From Curtobacterium sp. L6-1 (GTDB lineage Bacteria; Actinomycetota; Actinomycetes; Actinomycetales; Microbacteriaceae), in assembly GCF_018885305.1 (NCBI RefSeq), contig NZ_CP076544.1, forward strand, positions 1,302,001 to 1,366,000: a DNA stretch of 64,000 nucleotides. The letters are read 5' to 3'. A program made the position numbers and the translations under genes. The notes under the pieces were generated by a model. It searched no databases. It saw nothing but the letters and a program-made list of their open reading frames with translations, and was not told the origin of the DNA. Shown here piece after piece: positions 24,514-33,891 of the stretch. The first letter of the stretch is position 1, and each line of letters begins with the position of its first letter.

Positions 24514-25943
24514 AGCGCATCGTCGTCGTCGGTGGCGGGATCGGTGGCCTCACCGCCGCCGCACTGCTCGCACACGCCGGACACCGGGTCACCCTGTTCG
24601 AGGCCTCCACCGAGCTCGGCGGCAAGAGCCGACGCATCCAGCTGGGCGAGGACCGCATCGACACCGGTCCGTCGCTCGTGACGTTCCCGGCGGTGTGGGA
24701 CGAACTGCTGCGACGGCTCGGCGACGGTGGACGCGACGCCGACCGCACCCGTGACGACGGCCACCTCGACCTGGTGCGCATGCCCGAGGTGGGCCGCTAC
24801 TACCACGACGGCGAGGAGACCTCGCTGCCGGTGGCACCGGACCACCCCTGGTACCCCGCGTGGCGCCGCTTCTCCGACCTGCACGCGCCCCTCGCCGACG
24901 ACGTGACCGAACTGCTGCTCGCCGACCCGCTCGACCGGGCCGCCCTCCCGGCGCTCCGACGGTTGCTCGCGGTGTACGGCTCCCGCCTCACCACCCGCGC
25001 GTACCTCGACAGCCTGCCGTGGCTGCCGGACGGCCTGCGCGAGGTCATCGCGATCCACACCCTCAACGCCGGCGTCTCGCCCGCCCGCACCCCGGCCCTC
25101 TACGCGAGCATGCCGGCGATCATGGCCGAGACCGGGGCCTGGGTGCCTCGCGGAGGCGTCCACGAGATCGTGCTCGCGCTGGGCCGGCTGTCCGAGGCGG
25201 CCGGGGTCGAGGTGCGCACCGGCGAGGCCGTCACCCGGATCGAGCGCGGGTCGGTCACCACCGACGCCGGCCACCACCCCGCCGACCTCGTCGTGAGCGC
25301 CCTGGACGCAGACCGGCTCGCCACGCTGACGGCACCGTCGCGGCTCCCGACGCTCCCCCGGCTGCGCCCCCGCACCCTCTCCTGCTCGGCGATCGCGGTC
25401 TACGGCGTGCTGCGGGAGGAGCTGCCCGCGGACCTCGCGACGCACAGCGTGGTGCTGCCGACGAAGCCTGCTGCGCTGCACCGCAGCCTCGAGGCGGGTG
25501 ACGAGCCGGCGGACACCATGGTGTTCGTCAACCAGTACCGCGCCGGCGAGGTGTACCCGAACCCGCACAGCACCCTCGGCATCCTGCTCACCGCGCCCGC
25601 CGACGGCGGTCACTACTCGGTCGAGCACCCGTTCGTGCGGCGCGAGGTCGACCGCGTCTCGCGCGCGATGGGACTCGACGGGCCGCTCACCGACCTCCTC
25701 GACGAGCAGGTCGTGCTCGATCCGCAGTACTACGGCGGGGGCGGCGAACCGCACGGCGCGCTGTACGGCGCGGCGCGACCACCGTGGCTGAGCGGGCCGT
25801 TCCACCGCCCCTCGTACAACGACCCCTGGCGGCCCTGGCTGTGGCGGGTCGGTGCGTCCGTGCACCCCGGCGGCGGCATCCCGGCCGTCGTGGGCGGCGC
25901 GATGATCGCGGTGACCCGCCTGCTGAAGTCGACCCCGGCCTGA
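24510..25943 (+). CDS. CrtI-like FAD-dependent phytoene desaturase/oxidoreductase
   Basis: A 477-residue flavoenzyme. The dinucleotide-binding loop VVVGGGIGGLTAAALLAHAG is at residues 5-24, followed by FEASTELGGKSR, and the C-terminal FAD motif VGASVHPGGGIPAVVGGAMI lies near 445. The family dehydrogenates, isomerises or hydroxylates carotenoids. In-operon with the UbiA gene. It could be a dedicated carotenoid end-group enzyme rather than the main phytoene desaturase, since no crtB or crtE is nearby. Confidence 0.85.
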   Translation: MKRIVVVGGGIGGLTAAALLAHAGHRVTLFEASTELGGKSRRIQLGEDRIDTGPSLVTFPAVWDELLRRLGDGGRDADRTRDDGHLDLVRMPEVGRYYHDGEETSLPVAPDHPWYPAWRRFSDLHAPLADDVTELLLADPLDRAALPALRRLLAVYGSRLTTRAYLDSLPWLPDGLREVIAIHTLNAGVSPARTPALYASMPAIMAETGAWVPRGGVHEIVLALGRLSEAAGVEVRTGEAVTRIERGSVTTDAGHHPADLVVSALDADRLATLTAPSRLPTLPRLRPRTLSCSAIAVYGVLREELPADLATHSVVLPTKPAALHRSLEAGDEPADTMVFVNQYRAGEVYPNPHSTLGILLTAPADGGHYSVEHPFVRREVDRVSRAMGLDGPLTDLLDEQVVLDPQYYGGGGEPHGALYGAARPPWLSGPFHRPSYNDPWRPWLWRVGASVHPGGGIPAVVGGAMIAVTRLLKSTPA

Positions 25944-26012
25944 CACCGCGGCGCCGGCGGCACCGTCGAGCATTCGGACGCGACCGACGCACCGTCGGAC
26001 ACGACCGGTGAC

Positions 26013-26053
26013 GGACGGGAGGCCCGGGACCAGCTGGTCCCGGGCCTCACGTC
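26013..26053. terminator. Bidirectional terminator between convergent genes
   Basis: A 30-nt perfect palindrome at 26019-26048 (arms GAGGCCCGGGACCAG and its complement), extended outward by GGACG/CGTCC. It contains the recurring GACGGGAGGC word and lies between the CrtI-like and SDR gene ends. Confidence 0.85.
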
Positions 26054-26068
26054 CGACAGGGCGTCGCG

Positions 26069-27031
26069 TCAGCGGCGCGAGCCGCCGCGCACGACCAGCA
26101 GCGCCGCACCGGCGAGGCCGAGCCAGACCAGCGGACGCGTGACGCGCCGGCGCTTCGCGACCCAGCCGCCGTCGGTAGCGTTGCCCTGGTCGGCGGGGGC
26201 GTAGAGGTTGCCGTCCGTGGGCGCCTGCTGCCCGCGCAGCGCGAAGACCTCGACGGCCGGGCGCGTGATGCGGTGGAACAGCCACGGCACGATGAACTCG
26301 GCCGGGACGAGCGACGCCTGGATGCGGCCGACGTAGCGGTTGCGCTTCGGGTGCCGGGCCTCGGCGACGACGGCCTTCGCCGCGCGCTGCACGGACACGG
26401 TCGGCGGCAGCGGGTGCGAGGCCTTCTCGGTGTAGTTGGCGCCGTTCTGGTAGATCGGGGTGTCGATCGTCGACGGCAGCACGGCGCCGAAGCGGATGCG
26501 CGTGCCGATGTGCTCGTCGGCGAGGACGTCCATCAGGCCGAGGGCCGCGTGCTTGCTCGTCACGTAGGCCGACTGGTACGGCGCTGAGAGCAGCGACTGG
26601 ATCGAGCCGACGAGGACGTACGTGCCCTCGCCGCGCTGCTTCCAGTGCGGCAGGAGTGCCTTCACCGCGTGGACGTGGCCGTGCAGGTTCGTGTCGACGA
26701 CGCGCTTGAAGGCCTCGGTCGGGGTCTGCTCGAACAGCCCGTAGACGAAGAGCGCCGCGTTGCCGACGAAGACGTCGATGCGTCCGTAGCGGCTGGTCAC
26801 GGTGCCGACCAGGTCGTTCACCTGGCGCTCGTCGGCGACGTCGGTGGGGATCGCGGTCGCCTCGGCGCCGAGCTCCCGGCACTCGGCGGCGGCGGCCTCG
26901 AGGCTCTCGACCCCGCGTGCGGCGAGGACGAGCGTGGCGCCCTGCTTCGCGAACTCGTGCGCAGCCGCTCGGCCGATGCCGCTCGATGCTCCGGTGATGA
27001 CGACGACCTTGCCGCGGAAACGTGAACCCAT
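26069..27031 (-). CDS. Short-chain dehydrogenase/reductase with C-terminal membrane anchor
   Basis: A 320-residue classical SDR. The NAD(P)-binding TGASSGIGRAAA starts near residue 13; VGNAALF is at the NNAG position near 90; catalytic Ser is in LVGSIQSLLS and Tyr/Lys in YVTSKHAALG, near 155. The roughly 80-residue extension ends with VTRPLVWLGLAGAALLVVRG, a single membrane helix. Substrate unknown; similar anchored SDRs act on lipids. AGGGGAGC precedes the ATG. Confidence 0.9.
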   Translation of the reverse strand: MGSRFRGKVVVITGASSGIGRAAAHEFAKQGATLVLAARGVESLEAAAAECRELGAEATAIPTDVADERQVNDLVGTVTSRYGRIDVFVGNAALFVYGLFEQTPTEAFKRVVDTNLHGHVHAVKALLPHWKQRGEGTYVLVGSIQSLLSAPYQSAYVTSKHAALGLMDVLADEHIGTRIRFGAVLPSTIDTPIYQNGANYTEKASHPLPPTVSVQRAAKAVVAEARHPKRNRYVGRIQASLVPAEFIVPWLFHRITRPAVEVFALRGQQAPTDGNLYAPADQGNATDGGWVAKRRRVTRPLVWLGLAGAALLVVRGGSRR

Positions 27032-27088
27032 GCTCCCCTGGCTACCCGCTCGCCGCTGGTCGCGGGCACAGCGCGACTGTCCCCCGGG

Positions 27089-29158
27089 TCAGCGGGCCGT
27101 GCGCAGCGCCGCGTCGGTCCGGCGGCCGAGGGGCCCCACGAGGGTCGTCACGTACGTGCGGGTCAGGTGGTGCGAGTCCCGGTAGACGAGCACGTTGCCG
27201 ATGACCGCCGGGCAGGACCCCGCGGTGCAGAACGAGGACGTCATGTCCACCACGACGGCGCCGGGCGTCGCGCGGGCGGCGTCCACGAGCCGGTCCCCGG
27301 ACGCGAAGGCCCGGTCGGTGCCGATCCGGCAGGCCCCCGGCGCCTCCGGGTGCCGGTCGACGCAGCGCTGCACGCCGCTGCCGACCGCGGGCGTGTCCCG
27401 GATCGCGACGATCGTCGCGCCCCGGTCGACCAGGGGCTGCCAGGAGGCCCGGTACCCGTCACGCGCGCTGCTCGCCGGGTCCGCCCCCACCGGGGTGCCG
27501 CGGAGGTCCGCCCGCGCGGCCGTGAAGACGAGGTCGAACGGCGCCTGGGCCGCGAAGGAGCGGTCGACCGCCCGGTTCCAGGAACCGCACCGGCCCCGGT
27601 CGGCGGCGGACACGTCGGACCACGCGACGTGGGAGAACTCGCACCCGCCCTTCACGACGAGGTGCAGCTCCCACCCGCGCTGGCGGGCGAGTGCGCCGAG
27701 CGCCGACGACCACTGGTGCGCGTGCGAGTCCCCGACCAGGGCGACCCGTGTGCCGCCCCGGACGCCGACGACGCAGCTGCGGGCCGCGGTCGCCTCGGCC
27801 TGGCAGTCGTCCCACGTCGGGTCGACGTCGTACGCGGCGGTCATCGTCGACGGCGTGGTCCCGCGCCCGGGCAGTCCGGCGACGTCGCAGCCGCTGCCCG
27901 GAGCGATGGCCGCCGCGCCCCAGCACCGGTCGCCGTCGGTGCGGAGCTCGGCGGCGAGCGCCCGGTCCTCGCGGAGCTGGCCGGTCAGGGCCGCCCACCC
28001 GGCCGTCGGGGCGAGGAGCACCAGGGCGGTGCCGGCCGCCACGACGGCGAAGGTGACGCGCGGGCGGAGGCGGGCGAGCCTCCCGGCCGTGACGCGACGC
28101 TCGACGAGGACCGCGGTGAGGTGCGCGAGGACGGCGGACAGGAGGACCGTGGCGGCGACGCGGGCCGGGGTCGGCAGGTCGACGGCGCGCGGGAGCAGGA
28201 GCGCGACCGGCCAGTGCCAGAGGTACAGCGGGTAGGAGACGTCCCCGAGCCAGCGGACCGGCCGGAGGGTCGTGGCGCGGGCGAGCGGACCGTGCTCGGC
28301 GCGGGCGGCGACGACGAGGGCGGTGGCGACGACGGGGAGGACGGCGGCGGACCCGGGGTACGGGACCGCGGGGGTGAAGAGCACCCCGCAGGCGACGAGG
28401 CCGGCCCAGCCGACGAGCGCGACGGCGGTCCGGACCCGCGGGCGCTGCCCGGTGCCGGTGGGCAGGACCGCGAGGAGGCCGCCGACGCCGAACTCCCACG
28501 CCCGGGTGTGCGGCCAGAAGTAGGCCGGCGCCGGGTCCGTGGCGGTGAGGACCACCGAGCAGGCGAGCGACGCGACCACGACGGCGACGATGGCGAGGCC
28601 GACCGCGACCGTCCCGGGGCCGGTGCCGGTGCCGGTGCCGGACGGTGCCGTCCGGCGCCCGCCGCTCACTCGCCACACGGCCAGGAGCAGGAGCGGCCAC
28701 ACCAGGTAGGACTGCTCCTCGACGCCGAGGGACCAGAAGTGCTCGAACGGGGTGGACGGGTCCCCGGCGGCGAGGTAGTCGGTGCTCGATGCGGCGAGCG
28801 CCCAGTTCTCGACGGACAGCGCACTCGCGGCGAGGTGCGTGCCGAGGGTGGGCCAGTCCTCGCGGGGGGACAGCAGGACGGCGGCGACGGCGGTCACGGC
28901 GAGGACGAGCAGCGCCCCTGGGGCGAGTCGGCGTGCCCGGCGTGCCCAGAACCCGGCGAGGTCGATGCGTCCGTCGTGCCGCAGCCCGCGGAGGAGCTGG
29001 CCGGTGATGAGGTACCCGGAGACGACGAAGAACGCGTCCACGCCGACGAAGCCGCCGCGCAGCCAGCCGACGTCGAGGTGGTAGACGAGCACGAGCACGA
29101 CGGCCACGGCGCGGATCGCGTGGACGTCGGTGCGGAAGGGGCCGTGCTGCGGTGCCAT
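27089..29158 (-). CDS. OafA/YrhL-type O-acyltransferase with SGNH domain
   Basis: A 689-residue two-domain protein. The N-terminal acyltransferase-3 domain has about ten membrane helices (from VHAIRAVAVVLVLVYHLD through FVGVDAFFVVSGYLITGQ to about residue 390), with the RHD-like active region. The C-terminal extracytoplasmic SGNH domain has the nucleophile in VALVGDSHAHQW near 480 and the final Asp/His in RDSHHLTRTYV near 665. It acetylates exported glycans such as exopolysaccharide or peptidoglycan. The ATG at 29158 opens directly onto the first domain; an upstream reading is unsupported. Confidence 0.92.
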   Translation of the reverse strand: MAPQHGPFRTDVHAIRAVAVVLVLVYHLDVGWLRGGFVGVDAFFVVSGYLITGQLLRGLRHDGRIDLAGFWARRARRLAPGALLVLAVTAVAAVLLSPREDWPTLGTHLAASALSVENWALAASSTDYLAAGDPSTPFEHFWSLGVEEQSYLVWPLLLLAVWRVSGGRRTAPSGTGTGTGPGTVAVGLAIVAVVVASLACSVVLTATDPAPAYFWPHTRAWEFGVGGLLAVLPTGTGQRPRVRTAVALVGWAGLVACGVLFTPAVPYPGSAAVLPVVATALVVAARAEHGPLARATTLRPVRWLGDVSYPLYLWHWPVALLLPRAVDLPTPARVAATVLLSAVLAHLTAVLVERRVTAGRLARLRPRVTFAVVAAGTALVLLAPTAGWAALTGQLREDRALAAELRTDGDRCWGAAAIAPGSGCDVAGLPGRGTTPSTMTAAYDVDPTWDDCQAEATAARSCVVGVRGGTRVALVGDSHAHQWSSALGALARQRGWELHLVVKGGCEFSHVAWSDVSAADRGRCGSWNRAVDRSFAAQAPFDLVFTAARADLRGTPVGADPASSARDGYRASWQPLVDRGATIVAIRDTPAVGSGVQRCVDRHPEAPGACRIGTDRAFASGDRLVDAARATPGAVVVDMTSSFCTAGSCPAVIGNVLVYRDSHHLTRTYVTTLVGPLGRRTDAALRTAR

Positions 29159-29343
29159 CAGGGGTGACGGTAGGCACGGTGGGTGAACGGCAGGGGACGC
29201 CACCGGCTCTCGGGCACCAGGCGTGCTCCGCGGGCCCCGCGCGCCGCCGACCGGGTACCGTCGTGGCGGGTCGTCGCTGCCGTGACCCGTCCCCCGCAGC
29301 GGCCCGGCCACGTCGTCGTGCCGCGCTGACCGCTCGGAGCGCC

Positions 29344-30498
29344 ATGCCCTTCTTCCGTCCCGGCTCCTCGTCGTCGTCCACGACGACCCCCGACACCGAG
29401 CCGAGCCGCCGCTCGCCCTGGTCCGACGGCTTCGGTCGTCTCGCGGTCCGCTGCTTCCAGGTGATCGGGGTCGCCGTCATCCTGGCCGGCGTGGTGTCCG
29501 CGCTGGGCCAGGTCGGCGTCGTCACGATCCCCGTGCTGCTGGCGCTCATCATCGCGTCGGCCATGCACCCGCTGGCCGGCTGGCTCCGGCGGCACGGGGT
29601 GCCGTCGGTGCTCGCGACGATCATCTGCTTCGTGTCGGTCCTCGCGGTGCTCGGGGCGATCGGGTGGTTGCTCGTCACGGCGGTCTCGCAGCAGCTGCCG
29701 GCGCTGCGCGAGTCGGCGGTCGACGGGCTCCAGCAGCTGCAGGACCTGGCGCGGCACCTGCCGGTGACCATCACCGACCAGCAGATCGACGACGCGGTGG
29801 ACACCGTCGTCGGCTTCGTCACGAGTGCCCGGTTCGGGTCGAGTGCGCTGGCGGGCATCTCCGCCGTGACGAGCTTCGTCACCGGCGCGGTCCTCACCGC
29901 GGTGATCCTGTTCTTCTTCGTCAAGGACGGTCCGGCGCTCTGGGAGTTCCTGCTCCGTCCGTTCACCGGCGCCTCGTACGACCGGGCGCGCCGGATCGGC
30001 GACCGCGTGGTGTCGACCCTCGGGGGCTACGTGCGTGGCACGGCAGCGGTCGCCGCGTTCGACGGCGTCGCGATCGGGACGGGACTCGTCCTGCTCGGGG
30101 TGCCGTTGGCGGTGCCGCTCGCGGTGGTGGCGTTCGTGACGTCGTTCATCCCGATGATCGGCGCACCGATCGCGGGCACCCTGGCCGCACTCGTGACGCT
30201 CGTCGCCCTGGGCCCCTGGCAGGCGGTGGTCGTCGTGGTCATCGTGGTGGTCGTGAACCAGATCGAGGGGAACTTCCTGCAGCCGGTGCTCATGGGCAGG
30301 ACGCTGCAGCTGCACGGCCTGGTCATCCTGGTCGCCCTGACCGCGGGCACGGTCGTGGCGGGCATCATCGGCGCGATCGTCGCGGTGCCGCTCGTCGCGG
30401 CGGTGTGGGGTGTCGTGCAGGTGTGGGACGGCGAGGACCGTCCGGCCCGGCCGTGGCGGCAGAAGCGTCGGGAGACGGTGACGGTCGGGTCCGACTGA
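29344..30498 (+). CDS. AI-2E family permease (first copy)
   Basis: A 384-residue membrane protein of the AI-2 exporter/PerM family with about eight helices: two near residues 45-105, a central soluble part (ITDQQIDDAVDTVVGFVTSA) and a C-terminal bundle with VTSFIPMIGAPIAGTLAALV and VVNQIEGNFLQPVLMGRTLQ, the conserved family signature. Substrates vary (autoinducer, small molecules, Na/H). A GACGGGAGGC word occurs 3 nt after the stop. A second family member lies at 56,308. Confidence 0.9.
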   Translation: MPFFRPGSSSSSTTTPDTEPSRRSPWSDGFGRLAVRCFQVIGVAVILAGVVSALGQVGVVTIPVLLALIIASAMHPLAGWLRRHGVPSVLATIICFVSVLAVLGAIGWLLVTAVSQQLPALRESAVDGLQQLQDLARHLPVTITDQQIDDAVDTVVGFVTSARFGSSALAGISAVTSFVTGAVLTAVILFFFVKDGPALWEFLLRPFTGASYDRARRIGDRVVSTLGGYVRGTAAVAAFDGVAIGTGLVLLGVPLAVPLAVVAFVTSFIPMIGAPIAGTLAALVTLVALGPWQAVVVVVIVVVVNQIEGNFLQPVLMGRTLQLHGLVILVALTAGTVVAGIIGAIVAVPLVAAVWGVVQVWDGEDRPARPWRQKRRETVTVGSD

Positions 30499-30594
30499 CC
30501 GACGGGAGGCGCGGGATCCGGCCGGAGTGCGGGATCCGGCCTCTGGGGCCCGGCCGGGTTGACCCGTCCCCCGGGTGCGAGCGATCGTGGATCG

Positions 30595-31056
30595 ATGCTC
30601 TCCCTCGTCTACATGTCCGTCGCCGTCGACGACCTCACCGACGCCCAGCTCGTCGACCTGCTGCGGGACGCCCGCCTGAAGAACGACGCACTCGGCGTGT
30701 CCGGCCTGCTCGTCGCGAAGGAGGGCCGCTTCATGCAGGTCCTCGAGGGTCCGGCCTGGAGCGTCGAGGACCGCTTCGCCGCGATCCAGCACGACCCGCG
30801 GCACACCGACGTCCGGTCCCTCAGCCGCGAGGACGTCGACGCCCGCCGGTTCGACGGCTGGTCGATGGCGTTCGGCACGCCCTCGGACGCGGCCCTCCGC
30901 GACGAGCCCGGCTTCAGCGACTTCCTGCAGCGCCGCGGCGGGCTGCCCGCGGGGCTGGCCGGCTCGCCCGCCGACTGGCTCCTCCGCTGGTTCCGCGGCC
31001 GACAGCTGCAGGAGACGCCCCTCGAGGCCGTCTCGCTCGGCAGGCACGCCGCCTGA
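30595..31056 (+). CDS. BLUF-domain blue-light photoreceptor
   Basis: A 153-residue short BLUF protein binding FAD. Key residues are present: Tyr6 (SLVYMS), Asn30 (RLKNDALGVSGLL) and Gln48 (GRFMQVLEG), which form the light-switching hydrogen-bond network. The C-terminal ~50 residues form the helical cap. There is no fused output domain, so it signals through a protein partner. TTGACC at 30559 could be a -35. No obvious partner in the neighbourhood; AI-2E and APC permeases flank it. Confidence 0.92.
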   Translation: MLSLVYMSVAVDDLTDAQLVDLLRDARLKNDALGVSGLLVAKEGRFMQVLEGPAWSVEDRFAAIQHDPRHTDVRSLSREDVDARRFDGWSMAFGTPSDAALRDEPGFSDFLQRRGGLPAGLAGSPADWLLRWFRGRQLQETPLEAVSLGRHAA

Positions 31057-31207
31057 CGCCACCGGCCCCCGCAGCGACGGTCCCGGCGGCCCCGGTGCCT
31101 GTGGCCCGGTTCCCGACCGTGGCGGTCCTGGTCACCGATCGCACCGACGCCGGCCGCCCGGGTGGCCGCGGTACCCGGTGTTCACCTCCGTCCGGCATCG
31201 TGTCGGG

Positions 31208-32470
31208 GTGCAGTCCCCGCCCGTGACCGGTCCCCTCGCCCGACGCCTCCGACTGTCCGACGCCGTCGTCATCGGCCTCGGGTCGATGATCGGCGCCGGG
31301 GTCTTCGCCGCCTTCGCCCCCGCGGCCGCAGCGGCGGGCGGCGGCCTGTTCGTCGCCCTCGTCCTGGCCGGGGTCGTCGCCTTCTGCAACGCCACCTCGT
31401 CGGCGCAGCTCGCCGCGCAGTACCCCACCTCCGGAGGCGCGTACGTCTCCGGCCGCGAGCGCCTCGGCCCGTGGGCGGGCTTCGCGGCCGGCTGGGGGTT
31501 CGTCATCGGCAAGACCGCCAGTTCGGCGGCGATGGCGATCACGTTCGCCGCCTACGTCGTCCCGGAGCCGTGGCAGAAGCCCGTCGCGATCGCCGCGGTC
31601 GTGGCACTCACGGCGGTGAACACGGTCGGCATCACCCGGACGGCGCTCCTCACCCGGGTGCTCGTCGTCGTGTCGCTGCTCGCGCTGGCCGTCGTCGTCG
31701 TCATCGGCACCACCCACAGCGGACCGACCGCCGCCGATCCTGGCACCCCGGCGACACCGCTCGGCGTCCTGCAGGCCGCGGGCTTCCTGTTCTTCGCCTT
31801 CGCCGGGTACGCCCGCATCGCCACCCTCGGCGAGGAGGTCGTCGACCCCGCCCGGACCATCCCCCGCGCCGTCACGACGGCGCTCACCGTCACGCTCGTC
31901 GTCTACGCGCTCGTCGCGCTCGCCGCGGTGCACGCGCTCGGTCCGGGAGGCACGGCCGCCTCCCCCGCCCCCCTCCGGTCCGTCGTCGCCACAGCCGGGC
32001 TCGCCTGGCCCGGCGTCGTCGTGCAGGTCGGCGCAGCCGCAGCGTCGCTCGGCGCACTGCTCGCGATGATCGCCGGGGTCGGCCGGACGAGCCTGGCCAT
32101 GGCGCGGAACCGGGACCTGCCCGGGTGGTTCGCCGCCGTGCACCCCCGCTGGCAGGTGCCCGCACGGGCCGAACTCGCCCTCGGGCTCGCGGTCTGCGTC
32201 CTGGTCGCGGTCGCAGACCTGCGCGGAGCGATCGGGTTCTCGTCCTTCGGGGTACTGCTCTACTACTTCATCGCGAACGTGGCCGCCCTGACGCAGGAGC
32301 GACGCGACCGGCGGTACCCGCGCCTCCTGGCCGTGGTCGGCGCGGTCGGGTGCGTCGTCCTGGTCGCGGCGCTGCCGGTCGTCTCGATCGTGGGCGGGCT
32401 CGTCGTCACCGCCGTGGGACTCGGGTACCGGGGCGCGCGGCTCGCACTGGAGCGTCGGGCCGCGCGCTGA
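31208..32470 (+). CDS. APC-family amino acid permease
   Basis: A 420-residue, roughly 12-helix transporter of the amino acid-polyamine-organocation family. The helix 1 signature DAVVIGLGSMIGAGVFAAF lies near residues 17-35 with the unwound GSMIGAG, helix 3 is YVSGRERLGPWAGFAAGW, and helix 6 contains FFAFAGYARIATLGEEV. Substrate unknown, probably a cationic or neutral amino acid. GTG at 31208 chosen; an alternative GTG lies at 31178. Confidence 0.88.
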   Translation: MQSPPVTGPLARRLRLSDAVVIGLGSMIGAGVFAAFAPAAAAAGGGLFVALVLAGVVAFCNATSSAQLAAQYPTSGGAYVSGRERLGPWAGFAAGWGFVIGKTASSAAMAITFAAYVVPEPWQKPVAIAAVVALTAVNTVGITRTALLTRVLVVVSLLALAVVVVIGTTHSGPTAADPGTPATPLGVLQAAGFLFFAFAGYARIATLGEEVVDPARTIPRAVTTALTVTLVVYALVALAAVHALGPGGTAASPAPLRSVVATAGLAWPGVVVQVGAAAASLGALLAMIAGVGRTSLAMARNRDLPGWFAAVHPRWQVPARAELALGLAVCVLVAVADLRGAIGFSSFGVLLYYFIANVAALTQERRDRRYPRLLAVVGAVGCVVLVAALPVVSIVGGLVVTAVGLGYRGARLALERRAAR

Positions 32471-32489
32471 GGGGCGGCCCGGTGAAGCT

Positions 32490-32557
32490 GCGTCACCGGG
32501 TGGTCACGGGGACGCTGGCCCGGTCGGGCAGCGTCACCGGGCGGTCACCGGGACGCT
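32490..32557. repeat. 27-bp direct repeat pair around the end of ltrA
   Basis: Copies at 32490-32516 and 32531-32557 match at 25 of 27 positions, 14 nt apart. The second copy covers the last codons and stop of the convergent LtrA gene, so its 3' end has been partly duplicated into the intergenic space. Confidence 0.75.
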
Positions 32558-33715
32558 CGGCGCGCGGGCGCCGCGAGGGGAGGCCACCTCGAGCGTCACG
32601 ACCACCGCCACGACGAGCAGCGCGGTCGCCGGCAACGACAGCGTCGGCACCGCGACCGAGGCGAGGACCGCGAGCGCCAGCGCCACGACGACCGCGTTCG
32701 CGCGCAGTGACAGGGACGGTCGGATCGCGAGCGCCCAGATCGACAGCACGAACAGCGCGACCGGCACGGCGACGGTCGCCGCGACGGCCGAGGACGACAG
32801 GTCGACGTGGCCGGCATCGGCGCGGACCGCCACCTCGATGCCCGCCGGCAGCGCACCGGCCACCGCGAAGACGACGTAGTGGCCGTACCCGAAGACGAGC
32901 GCCGAGCGCAGGTCGCGGATGTGGTCGTGTTGCTCCCGGGAGAAGTAGATCCACCACATGCCCACGGTCACGACGAGCCCGCAGGCGGCGAGGGTGAGCA
33001 GGGAGCCGAGGTGCTCGGTGTGCTCGAGGGCGTCGATCACGGCGTTCGCCGACGCGAGCAGCCCCTCGCCCAGGACGATGAGGGTGAACAGCGAGTACCG
33101 CTCCGCCAGGTGGTGGGTGTGCCACGGGGTCGTCTCCGCCCGGGACTCCACCCACACCGGCACGAGCAGCTCGCCGAGGATCAGGAGCGGCGCGGCGAAC
33201 GGACGCGCCTCGTGCGGCAGGGCGAGCGACGCCACCCACAGGACCTGCACGACCGTGACGCCCACGGCGTACCGGATCGCGCTCGGGCGGTACCGGGCCG
33301 ACGAGACCGCGGCCCGGACCCACTGCGCGACGAGCGCCAGCCGCATGACGACGTACCCGGTGATCCCGACCGTGAAGTCGCCGTCGACCATCACGGCGTG
33401 CACCCCCGCGGCCAGGACGAGGACGCCGGCCATCTGCACGACGGTCGTGACGCGGTAGAGCCAGTCGTCGGTGTCGAACGACGTGGCGAACCAGGTGAAG
33501 TTCATCCAGGCCCACCAGATCGAGAAGAACACCAGCGCGTACGACAGCACCGCGGACGTCACCGCGCCCTCGGCCTCGATCTCGTGCAGGTTCGTCGCCG
33601 CGAGCCCGACCGCCACGACGAACACCAGGTCGAAGAGCAGTTCCAGGGGGCTCGCGGCCCGGTGTCGTTGGGTCGGGTCGCGGGGCACCATCCGCCGCAG
33701 TCCGAGAGTGGTCAC
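32534..33715 (-). CDS. Low-temperature-requirement protein A (LtrA) family membrane protein
   Basis: A 393-residue membrane protein with about ten helices. The N-terminal SPLELLFDLVFVVAVGLAAT near residue 22 is the family hallmark; HHLAERYSLFTLIVLGEGLL near 200 is the second. Role uncertain; the family was named for a Listeria low-temperature mutant. GTG start. Converges on the APC permease. Confidence 0.9.
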   Translation of the reverse strand: MTTLGLRRMVPRDPTQRHRAASPLELLFDLVFVVAVGLAATNLHEIEAEGAVTSAVLSYALVFFSIWWAWMNFTWFATSFDTDDWLYRVTTVVQMAGVLVLAAGVHAVMVDGDFTVGITGYVVMRLALVAQWVRAAVSSARYRPSAIRYAVGVTVVQVLWVASLALPHEARPFAAPLLILGELLVPVWVESRAETTPWHTHHLAERYSLFTLIVLGEGLLASANAVIDALEHTEHLGSLLTLAACGLVVTVGMWWIYFSREQHDHIRDLRSALVFGYGHYVVFAVAGALPAGIEVAVRADAGHVDLSSSAVAATVAVPVALFVLSIWALAIRPSLSLRANAVVVALALAVLASVAVPTLSLPATALLVVAVVVTLEVASPRGARAPSVPVTAR

Positions 33716-33891
33716 CAGGGAACGCTACGGCGCTGCCGGTCCGCCCACCAGTGCGCCGGAGCGAGGTCGGGCGATCACTGACGAAGTGTCGTTCCCTGCC
33801 GATCTGTCCGAGTACAGGTCCGGCACCACCGGACCCGTCCGGGCGCAGCCCATTCCGCCGCGTCCGGACCACCCCACGACAGGAGTCCACG

